A DNA stretch of 11,705 bases from 40CM-2-70-7 sp035279865 (GTDB lineage: Bacteria; Gemmatimonadota; Gemmatimonadetes; Gemmatimonadales; GWC2-71-9), in contig DATEGY010000360.1 in assembly GCA_035279865.1 (NCBI GenBank), forward strand, positions 1 through 11,705, in the 5' to 3' direction. Of this stretch, positions 5,769 to 11,705 are shown one piece after another. Both the position numbers and the translations under genes were made by a program. The notes beneath the pieces were generated by a model, which was not told the origin of the DNA, ran no database searches, and saw only the letters and a program-made list of their open reading frames with translations. Position 1 is the first letter of the stretch; every line of letters starts with the position of its first letter.

Positions 5769-7439
5769 CTATTCCAGGATCTCGAGATCCAACGCATCCA
5801 CCGCCGCCGACAGCGTCGGATCCTTCGCCCGGAGCACCCGCAGCCGCTCGGCATTGGCCGTGGCCTCGGTCAAACGCGCGGGGGGCGCAGCGAGGTTCCC
5901 CACCGGCGCGGGCGCGGCCACCGCCTCCAGGTCGATACGCACGGGGCCCGCGAAGTGCGGCTCGAGGAGGCGGGTGATGGACTCGCGCTTCCGCTCGATC
6001 CCGTCACGGTGAGCAGCCGCGATCCGGAGCACCAGGACGCCCTCCCGGACCGCGCTGACTTCGCTGTCGGCGAGCAGTGTGGGCAGGAGCGGTGACGTGA
6101 ACCGGCTCTGTTCCACGACCCCAGGCCACAGCTGCCGCGCGCGCTCGAGCGTGAGTGCCCCGCGCTCGGCCGGGGCCGGTGGCGCCGGGGGGGTGACCGG
6201 AGACGCGGGAGGCGCGGAATCCCGGAGCTGCGGAGGCCGGGTGGAGGGAGCAGGCGCCGGCGCAGGCGCAGGTCCTCGGGACGGCGGCGACGCCGGCGCC
6301 CCCGCCCCCGGGTCTCCCAGAGCCCGGATCACCTCGGCGAGCTGGACCGTCTGATCGAGGAGCGTCCAGCGCAGGAGGAGGAGCTCCACCACGAGCCGCT
6401 GGTTTCCCGAGTGCCGGATCTGCCCTTCCGATTCGGACAGCATCGACAAGAGCCGCACGACGTCGCCGGTCGAGAAGCGGGGCGCGAACGTTTTCAGCGT
6501 CGTCACCATGCCTTCGGTGAGACCTTCCGGCTCCCCGCCCACGGCCAGCAGCAGCACCGCCCGGAGGGCTTCCCCCGCCCCCGTCACGAATTCCTCGAGA
6601 CTCGCGCCCGCTTCCAGCAGCCGGTCCACCAGGGCGAATGCTCCCTTCGCATCGTGATCCGCGATGATGCGGAGCAGCTCGCCGTACCGCTCGTCGGGAA
6701 TGAGGCCGAGGACCTCCCGGACTCGGGCCCCGGTGACGGGACCCGAACCGAAGGAGAGCACCTGGTCCAGCAGCGAGAGCGCATCCCGCATGCCGCCGTC
6801 GGCGCTCCGGGCGATCAGATGCAGGGCGTCGTCCTCCGCCTTCAATTTCTCCTGGACCAGCACGTGTTTGAGCCGGTCCACGATGGCGTGGGGGCCGATG
6901 CGCCGGAAGTCGAACCGCTGGACCCGGGAGAGCACCGGCGCCGCGGCCTGGGCGATCTTCTGCGGATCGGTGGTCGCGAAGACGAAGACCACGCCGGCGG
7001 GGGGCTCCTCGAGCACCTTGAGCAGTGCGTTCCAGGCCTCCCGCGTCAGCATGTGCGCTTCGTCGACGATGTAGACCTTGTGCCGGTTGTCGGCGGACGC
7101 GGCATACATCGCGCGTTCGCGGAGATCACGGGCGTCATCCACCCCGCGGTTCGACGCCGCATCCAGCTCCACCACATCGAGATTGGCGGCGCCGGTCCAG
7201 ATGCGTGTGCAGGACTCGCACTTCCCGCAGGGCTCGCCGTCCTTCGCGTTGGGGCAGTTCAGGGCCATGGCCAGGACGCGGGCGGCGGTGGTCTTCCCCA
7301 CCCCGCGCGGGCCCGTGAACAGATAGCCGTGCGCGGTGCGCCCCGAGGCCACGGCTCCCCGCAGGGCGGCGGCGACGTGGTCCTGAGCCACGAGATCGGC
7401 GAATTGTGTGGGACGGTACTTCCGGGCGAGTGCGATCAT
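5769..7439 (-). CDS. dnaX: DNA polymerase III subunit gamma/tau (clamp loader)
   Basis: The 556-residue AAA+ protein begins MIALARKYRPTQFADLV. It shows Walker A GPRGVGKT (43-50), a zinc module (Cys62, Cys71, Cys74, Cys77), Walker B DEAH (126-129), sensor motifs, a lid domain with RSADGGMRDALSLLDQ (211-226) and a helical collar to about 373. A Pro/Ala-rich linker (about 377-425, containing PAPAPAPAPS) leads to a C-terminal domain (about 428-556). By family knowledge it opens the beta clamp and, as tau, tethers the polymerase core. Two oddities lie at the arginine finger: the loop reads KIAQAAAPVLSRV (161-173), three residues longer than E. coli, and the usual SRC is SRV. No slippery A-tract is visible, so only the full-length form is expected. 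The ATG overlaps the glycosyltransferase stop (ATGA). Confidence 0.97.
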   Translation of the reverse strand: MIALARKYRPTQFADLVAQDHVAAALRGAVASGRTAHGYLFTGPRGVGKTTAARVLAMALNCPNAKDGEPCGKCESCTRIWTGAANLDVVELDAASNRGVDDARDLRERAMYAASADNRHKVYIVDEAHMLTREAWNALLKVLEEPPAGVVFVFATTDPQKIAQAAAPVLSRVQRFDFRRIGPHAIVDRLKHVLVQEKLKAEDDALHLIARSADGGMRDALSLLDQVLSFGSGPVTGARVREVLGLIPDERYGELLRIIADHDAKGAFALVDRLLEAGASLEEFVTGAGEALRAVLLLAVGGEPEGLTEGMVTTLKTFAPRFSTGDVVRLLSMLSESEGQIRHSGNQRLVVELLLLRWTLLDQTVQLAEVIRALGDPGAGAPASPPSRGPAPAPAPAPSTRPPQLRDSAPPASPVTPPAPPAPAERGALTLERARQLWPGVVEQSRFTSPLLPTLLADSEVSAVREGVLVLRIAAAHRDGIERKRESITRLLEPHFAGPVRIDLEAVAAPAPVGNLAAPPARLTEATANAERLRVLRAKDPTLSAAVDALDLEILE

Positions 7440-8875
7440 CTCGGGGGGGAATCTAATAGCGGATGAGGCTCGAAGCTGCGCCGATCCATCCGGCCCCAGC
7501 GTCTCCTCCCCACCACGAACTCCCAGTACGCCTGGAGCTTGAACACCGCGAGAATCTGACGGTAGCCCACGTTCTCGAGCAGGCCGAACACCATGAGCTT
7601 GAGCAGGTCATTCCAGGACGGATAGCGGCGGAAGCTGATTTCCTCGAGAAACACCGACGCGACCGAGAGAAACACGCCGACCAGCACGGCCACCAGGAAG
7701 AACTTCACGAAGAATGCCCCGTTCAGGAGCCCCGTCACCGCTCCCACGATCACCGTGAGATACCCGAGTCCCTCAATGAACGGGCCCAGCGCCTCGAACA
7801 CGAGGTAGTACGGCAGCACCACCATGCCGATGATGCCGTAGACCGGATTCAGGAACATGCGGCGGTGCCGCACGAGGCTCTGCAGCATGCCGCGGTGCCA
7901 GCGGTTCCGCTGCCGCCGCAGATCGCGCCAGCGCTCGGGCACCTGGGTCCAGCACACCGGATCGGGAACGAAGACGATCCGGTATGGCTGTCTCCGGGCG
8001 CGGCGGTACTGGTGCATGGCGAGGACCAGCTCCAGGTCTTCGGTGTCGGTGGTGCCGTCGTAGCCGCCGACGTCGATCACCGCCGACTTGCGGTAGACGC
8101 CGAAGGCACCGGAGATGAGCGGGAGCGCCTGCAATGCGCTCCAGCCCAGGCGGCCGCCGAGAAAGGCGCGGAGGTATTCGACCACCTGGAAAATGGGGAG
8201 CGGGCGGCGCGGAATCGCGATGCGGGTCACCCGGCCCTCTTTCACCGTGCAGCCGTTCACGCAGCGGACGATGCCACCGACCGCGATGGTCTCGTCCGGA
8301 AACTCCATGAACGGTTTCACGGCCTTCAGCAGGGCGTCCTCTTCGATCACCGAGTCGGCGTCCATGGAGCAGAAGAGGGGATACCGGGACAAGTTGATCC
8401 CGATGTTCAGCGCGTCCGGCTTCCCGCCCCGCTCCTTGTCCACCACGGTGAGCCCGGGCACGAGCGGCGACGCGTACACCCCCCGCATCGGCTTGGTGGG
8501 CAGGGACCGCTTGAACACCCGGTCCACGCGCCGCAGCTCGTAGGCGTCGAGGAGGCGCTCGAGCGTGTGGTCGGTCGACCCGTCGTTGATCACGATGATC
8601 TCGAACTGGGGATAGTTGAGCATCCGCAGGCTGCGCACCGTGTCGACGATCGTATTCTCCTCGTTGTGGGCGGGCACGAGGAGGGAAATCGGCAGCGTGA
8701 GGTCCGAACGGAGGATCTGCTGGTAGTCCGAGAAAAACGTCCGCTTGAGGAAGCGGACCACTTCGACCATCGAAATAAGGAAGAGGATCAGGTACGACAG
8801 ATTGAGGGCGAGAAAATAGACCAGGATGAAGTTCCCGAACCAGGCGATGCCGTGGGCGATCCATCCCAGGATCAT
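7436..8875 (-). CDS. Processive family 2 glycosyltransferase, inner membrane (PgaC/BcsA-like)
   Basis: The 479-residue protein has membrane segments at both ends (about 10-40, and 345-365, 368-386, 390-410 near the C-terminus) around a GT-A catalytic domain. The processive GT2 motifs are all present: PAHNEENTI (68-76), D98 in NDGSTD, DAD at 172-174, TED at 278-280 and the QRNRW block at 322-326. By family knowledge such enzymes polymerise a sugar nucleotide and pass the chain through their own membrane channel, as in poly-N-acetylglucosamine, hyaluronan or cellulose synthesis. The sugar cannot be read from the sequence. The start ATG overlaps the HEAT gene's stop (ATGA), with GGAGG 10 bases upstream. 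The same frame stays open far into the HEAT gene, but that extension is an Arg/Gly-rich shadow and was rejected. Confidence 0.92.
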   Translation of the reverse strand: MILGWIAHGIAWFGNFILVYFLALNLSYLILFLISMVEVVRFLKRTFFSDYQQILRSDLTLPISLLVPAHNEENTIVDTVRSLRMLNYPQFEIIVINDGSTDHTLERLLDAYELRRVDRVFKRSLPTKPMRGVYASPLVPGLTVVDKERGGKPDALNIGINLSRYPLFCSMDADSVIEEDALLKAVKPFMEFPDETIAVGGIVRCVNGCTVKEGRVTRIAIPRRPLPIFQVVEYLRAFLGGRLGWSALQALPLISGAFGVYRKSAVIDVGGYDGTTDTEDLELVLAMHQYRRARRQPYRIVFVPDPVCWTQVPERWRDLRRQRNRWHRGMLQSLVRHRRMFLNPVYGIIGMVVLPYYLVFEALGPFIEGLGYLTVIVGAVTGLLNGAFFVKFFLVAVLVGVFLSVASVFLEEISFRRYPSWNDLLKLMVFGLLENVGYRQILAVFKLQAYWEFVVGRRRWGRMDRRSFEPHPLLDSPPR

Positions 8876-10098
8876 GCGCTGACCGCCTCCGCCTGAAGGA
8901 GGGCGCCGACCTCGCGGCGAACCTGAGCGTCGGGATGCCGGGCCGCGATGTCCTGCAGGAGATCGGTCCGCTTGAGCGTCACGAGCCGGGTGAGGACGCT
9001 GCGCGCCTCGCGCCGGTCCTCGTCGGTTCCCTCTCCCAGCCGCGCGAGCAATGCGTCGAGTACCCCGGCCTCCTGCAGCATCCACGCGGCCTTGTGGGCC
9101 GCGAACGCGTCGGACCCGTCCAGCGCCGCGAGCAGGGCCCGGCGCCCCGCCTCGCCCTTCCCCCGGAGGGCTTCTGCCGCGTTGGCGCGCACCCACCACT
9201 CGGGGTCCGACAGCGCGCGCCGCAGCGGCTCCACCGAGTCGTCGCCCGGAATCCGGCCCAGGGCCTTCGCGGCCATGGCCCGCGCGGGCCACTCGGGGTC
9301 CGCGAGCGCCTCGATCAGCGCCTGCGTCACCGCGGGGTGTCCGATCAGTCCGAGGGAGTGCGCGGCCCGGGCGCGGGCGTTCGGATCGCCGTCCGCAAGG
9401 AGCCCGCGCAGCAGGGGGACCGAGAGATGGGACCGCAGGCGTCCCAGAATGTCGATGGCCGGAACGCGCGCCGCCGCCGGCAGTCGCGGGAAGGCCTCGA
9501 GCAGCGGCTCGACCGCCGCCGGCCCCAGGCCGGCGAGGATGTCCGCGATCCGGAGCGTCGCCCACCGGTCGGTGGCCTTGAGTGCCCCGATGAGCGTCTC
9601 GACCGCCTCCAACCCCCCGATCGCGCCGAGTGCCTTCGCGGCGCGGAGGCGGACCTCGGGCACGGGATCATCCATGACCCGGATCAGGTCGGGGACCGCG
9701 ATCCGCGCCAGCATGCGCCCCAGTTTTTCCGCCCCCTCGACCCGCACCCACCAGCGCCGGTGCGAGAGCTGCCGATGCGCTTGCCCGACGAAACCAAGCT
9801 GCTCGAACGCGAGCGCGAGCCGCGCCTGCGCATGGCCCTTGAGGGACCGGATGTGGTCGAGGAGCAGCCATTCGACCACGCGCCGTTCCCACCGCTTGAG
9901 GGGCGTGGGAACGAAGTCGGTGATCAGGCCTTCGGTGGCATTGGCGTACGCGACGATGGAAGGAAGCAGGAGGGCGCGCCGGCGGCGCTCATATCCTTCG
10001 CGCAGCTCCCGCCAGGCCTTGGTGGCCAGGACGACCGAGAAGACCAGGGCGAACAGGCCGCTGAGGGCCCCCAGGAGACCGCCGACGAACCCCTGCAT
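8872..10098 (-). CDS. Membrane-anchored HEAT-repeat protein
   Basis: The 408-residue protein has an N-terminal hydrophobic segment (about 5-27, GGLLGALSGLFALVFSVVLA) followed by a basic stretch (WRELREGYERRRR), suggesting a single-span anchor with the rest in the cytoplasm. Residues about 115-408 are helical repeats of roughly 31 residues with the HEAT/PBS-lyase pattern, for example VRLRAAKALGAIG, ARARAAHSLGLIG, ARAMAAKALGRI and VRANAAEALRGKG; I count about eight to ten. No phycobilin-lyase catalytic role is implied; such solenoids are usually protein-binding scaffolds. It follows the response regulator by 6 bases and overlaps the glycosyltransferase start by 4, so it is likely an adaptor between them. 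That role is inference. Confidence 0.88.
   Translation of the reverse strand: MQGFVGGLLGALSGLFALVFSVVLATKAWRELREGYERRRRALLLPSIVAYANATEGLITDFVPTPLKRWERRVVEWLLLDHIRSLKGHAQARLALAFEQLGFVGQAHRQLSHRRWWVRVEGAEKLGRMLARIAVPDLIRVMDDPVPEVRLRAAKALGAIGGLEAVETLIGALKATDRWATLRIADILAGLGPAAVEPLLEAFPRLPAAARVPAIDILGRLRSHLSVPLLRGLLADGDPNARARAAHSLGLIGHPAVTQALIEALADPEWPARAMAAKALGRIPGDDSVEPLRRALSDPEWWVRANAAEALRGKGEAGRRALLAALDGSDAFAAHKAAWMLQEAGVLDALLARLGEGTDEDRREARSVLTRLVTLKRTDLLQDIAARHPDAQVRREVGALLQAEAVSA
9196..9302. repeat. Near-recent internal duplication in the HEAT gene, 93-base period
   Basis: The 14-base word CCACTCGGGGTCCG occurs exactly at 9196-9209 and 9289-9302, a spacing of 93 bases or 31 codons, the length of one HEAT unit. 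It encodes the Asp-Pro-Glu-Trp turn that ends two successive repeats (residues about 267-270 and 298-301). Confidence 0.6.
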
Positions 10099-10104
10099 TC
10101 CCCG

Positions 10105-10536
10105 TCATACCCTCGTGACGCGGGGCCGCGCGAGGACCTTCCGGACCCGCGCCAGGAGCTCGCGGGCATAGAACGGCTTGATGAGGAAGTCCTCGGCGCC
10201 GTGATCGAGCGCGCGAACGATGTCGTCCTCCCCGCCCTGCGTGGACAGCACCAGCACCGGGATGTCGCGCGTGGCGGGATCATCCCGCAGATGCCGGAGC
10301 ACTTCGAATCCGGAGGCATACGGCATGATCAGGTCCAGCAGGATGGCGTCGGGCAGCTCCGTTTTCGCGGCGGCGACACCGGCCGCGCCGTCAGCCGCCT
10401 GCAGCACCTCGTAGCCGCCGGCCTTGAGGACCGCGGCCAGGAACTGGCGGATCGCCACATCGTCGTCGATGGACAGAATCCGCCCGCCGCGACGGGAGGG
10501 CGAGACGCCGGCGACTTCGGGAAGTGAGGATGTCAT
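10105..10536 (-). CDS. Single-domain response regulator (CheY-like receiver)
   Basis: The 143-residue protein is one receiver domain after an 18-residue N-terminal extension. The acidic pocket is in SIDDDVA (Asp24-Asp26), the phospho-acceptor is Asp68 in ILLDLIMP, the switch Ser98/Thr99 is in VLSTQ, and Lys120 is in FLIKPF, so all catalytic residues are intact. No output domain follows, so it must act by binding a partner. The HEAT protein, starting 6 bases downstream, and through it the glycosyltransferase, are the natural candidates. No histidine kinase is in the window. The ATG at 10536 is the only good start. It has no evident Shine-Dalgarno, and a small perfect hairpin sits 9 bases before it. 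Confidence 0.93.
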   Translation of the reverse strand: MTSSLPEVAGVSPSRRGGRILSIDDDVAIRQFLAAVLKAGGYEVLQAADGAAGVAAAKTELPDAILLDLIMPYASGFEVLRHLRDDPATRDIPVLVLSTQGGEDDIVRALDHGAEDFLIKPFYARELLARVRKVLARPRVTRV

Positions 10537-10683
10537 TGAGTGAAAGTGCCCCAGGCACCCCGCAACGACATTCGGCCTCGTTCAGCGCTGCTCCCTGCGG
10601 GGGCCTGACGCGGTTCACGAGCGACTGCCCTGCGGACCTGGGGCGCCGGAAATCTACTTCCAGCCTCCGGCCTCCCACTAGGG
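10537..10683. other. Intergenic leader, 147 bases: probable promoter region of the long operon
   Basis: This is the only sizeable non-coding stretch in the window. It lies between the stop of the Ig-like protein gene and the response regulator start. Two inverted repeats are visible: GCCGGA/TCCGGC at 10645-10650 and 10666-10671, with a 15-base loop, and the 5-base stem GTGCC/GGCAC at 10546-10558. Neither is followed by a T-run of intrinsic-terminator type. On the minus strand TAGATT lies in the first loop and weakly resembles a -10 box, but I see no matching -35. I therefore mark no specific promoter. Confidence 0.45.
10546..10558 (-). other. Small perfect hairpin just before the response regulator start
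   Basis: GTGCC-TGG-GGCAC on the minus strand forms a 5-base-pair stem with a 3-base loop, ending 9 bases before the ATG at 10536. It covers the place where a Shine-Dalgarno would be expected. It could influence translation, or be a chance structure in GC-rich DNA. Confidence 0.35.
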
Positions 10684-11697
10684 TCAGCGACCGACGATCA
10701 CCGTGAGGTTCGAGAAGATGCCGGAGCCCTGAACGGCCAGCTGTGTGTTCCCCTGTCCCCGCGCCCTGACGGCCAGCGTGCCGGCGACAGTGTCACCTCC
10801 AACCCGATCGATGCGGATCACGCCCTCGTCACCCGAGAGAGACTGGAGGCCGACCAGGGCTACGGGATTCCCGTACTCGTCGGTCGCGACCACCCGCACC
10901 GTCGCGGTGGTGTCGGGAGCGAGGTGCAGCGTATCCCCGATCGCCGTCGCGCCCAGATGGAACTCGAGCCGCGAGGGCGATCCCGACGACGGGTAGAGCG
11001 TCGCCGAGCGGAATATCTGACCAATTGCGGCGCGGATCACACTTTTTCCGGCCGTATGACCAAAGACGACGTTGACGCGGAGGTGCCCGGCGGCGTCCGT
11101 CGCCGGAGTTACCGGGTGCAACTGGGCGTTGTCCGCCGTAAACGTGACCCGGACGCCGGGCAGCGGCTTGCCGTTGGCATCCTTGACCTCGAACACCAGC
11201 GGATTGGCCGCCGGCAGGCCCACGACCCCCCGCTGCCCGGTTCCCTCCACGAATCCGGTGTTGTCCGCCGAGGGCACCGGCCCGGGAGCCGCCGCTCCCG
11301 GAGGCTGGGCACTGGCCGTCGGGGCGGGAGCCGGGGTCGAGCCACCGGACCGCACGGGTGTCGGCGGGGGTGTGGTCGGTATCGGCGCCGGAGGAACCGC
11401 GGGAGCGGTCGCCTGGGCGGAGGGCTTCCGCACGCCGCGGCGGATGCAGCGGTCGATGCGCGCCATGACCGCCGTGTCCGCGCCGAGTGCCTGGAAGTTC
11501 CGGCGATCCCGGGTCGAGGGGACGAAGGTCAGACAATCCCGCCCGATCCGGGTGGCGACATTCGCCGGGGCCGTGCCGGACGCCAGCAGCCGGATGATGT
11601 CGGTAGCGCGCAGGGGCTGCCCGGCGGGGGTCTGCGCCGCCAGCGGGGCGGCGACGAGCAGAAGGGCGAACCGGGAGAGGCTCAAGGACGGTCGCAT
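10684..11697 (-). CDS. Secreted protein with two Ig-like domains
   Basis: The 337-residue product begins with a signal peptide (MRPSLSLSRFALLLVAAPLAAQ), probably cleaved near residues 21-25. A compact region (about 29-88) with Cys55 and Cys84 follows and could form a disulphide. A Pro/Ala/Thr-rich linker (about 93-143) leads to an Ig-like domain of invasin/Big_1 type (about 150-235, with VFEVKDANGKPLPGVRVTFTA and DAAGHLRVNVVFG). A second Ig-like domain spans about 243-337 (VRVVATDEYGNPVALVGL, then TLAVRARGQGNTQLAVQG). It should be periplasmic or surface-located, with an adhesive or structural role at most inferred. It is separated from the response regulator by 147 bases and is likely a separate unit. 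Only 8 bases lie upstream of the ATG, and they contain no earlier in-frame start. Confidence 0.85.
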   Translation of the reverse strand: MRPSLSLSRFALLLVAAPLAAQTPAGQPLRATDIIRLLASGTAPANVATRIGRDCLTFVPSTRDRRNFQALGADTAVMARIDRCIRRGVRKPSAQATAPAVPPAPIPTTPPPTPVRSGGSTPAPAPTASAQPPGAAAPGPVPSADNTGFVEGTGQRGVVGLPAANPLVFEVKDANGKPLPGVRVTFTADNAQLHPVTPATDAAGHLRVNVVFGHTAGKSVIRAAIGQIFRSATLYPSSGSPSRLEFHLGATAIGDTLHLAPDTTATVRVVATDEYGNPVALVGLQSLSGDEGVIRIDRVGGDTVAGTLAVRARGQGNTQLAVQGSGIFSNLTVIVGR

Positions 11698-11705
11698 CCC
11701 GAGCT

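Noticed and set aside
6230..6320. Programmed frameshift in dnaX giving a short gamma form
   Set aside because: No A-rich slippery heptamer is visible near the Pro/Ala linker; the repeats there are GC-rich low-complexity coding sequence.
7463..8896. Plus-strand open frame (477 codons) opposite the glycosyltransferase
   Set aside because: The composition (His/Glu/Arg-rich, no motifs) is that of a shadow of the GT2 gene, whose catalytic motifs are complete.
8876..9565. N-terminal extension of the glycosyltransferase frame into the HEAT gene
   Set aside because: The extra residues are an Arg/Gly/Pro-rich shadow; an ATGA junction with a GGAGG site supports the start at 8875.
8900..9760. Repetitive stretch that could suggest a tandem or CRISPR-like array
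   Set aside because: The periodicity is 93 bases, in frame, and encodes HEAT units; there are no conserved repeats with unique spacers.
8935..10527. Long plus-strand open frame (530 codons) opposite the HEAT and response regulator genes
   Set aside because: High-GC codon bias leaves antisense frames open; the translation is Arg/Pro/Gly-rich with no recognisable domain, while the minus-strand genes have clear motifs.
10645..10671. Intrinsic terminator after the Ig-like protein gene
   Set aside because: The 6-base stem has a 15-base loop and is not followed by a T-run on the minus strand, so it does not meet terminator criteria.

Overview
The window is very GC-rich and every gene I can support lies on the minus strand, so transcription runs from right (high coordinates) to left. 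Gene content and style suggest a Gemmatimonadota-like soil or sediment bacterium: a bacterial MglA/MglB polarity pair embedded among dnaX, ybaB and recR, a secreted Ig-like protein with a Pro/Ala-rich linker, and heavy use of overlapping stop/start codons. The phylum is an inference from gene order and protein style, not something the sequence proves; Myxococcota or Acidobacteriota are alternatives.

Layout in the direction of transcription. (1) 11697-10684: a secreted protein with a signal peptide, a small two-cysteine region, a Pro/Ala linker and two Ig-like domains. (2) 10683-10537: the only non-coding stretch of any size (147 bases), the likely site of the promoter for everything downstream. 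(3) 10536-7436: a stand-alone response regulator, a membrane-anchored HEAT-repeat protein and a processive family 2 glycosyltransferase, tightly packed. (4) 7439-4811: dnaX (clamp loader), ybaB/ebfC (nucleoid protein) and recR (recombination mediator), a classic bacterial trio. (5) 4790-3615: mglB (roadblock GAP) and mglA (small Ras-like GTPase). (6) 3600-1700: pgsA (phosphatidylglycerophosphate synthase) and cinA. (7) 1700-870: a monoglyceride-lipase-like alpha/beta hydrolase. (8) 850-1: grpE and the beginning of dnaJ, which runs off the left edge.

From the response regulator to dnaJ there are thirteen consecutive genes with gaps of at most 37 bases and five stop/start overlaps (two ATGA, one CTGA, two TGATG). 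They are plausibly one long transcriptional unit, or a few units with internal promoters I cannot see. Housekeeping DNA metabolism, cell polarity, phospholipid synthesis and chaperones would then be co-expressed. The least explained part is the regulator, HEAT and glycosyltransferase module at its head, which looks like a small regulated surface-polysaccharide system. Other points of note are an insertion of about 35 residues in MglA, a CTG start for cinA, a 3-residue insertion near the DnaX arginine finger, and an 11-base direct repeat exactly bracketing the hydrolase gene.
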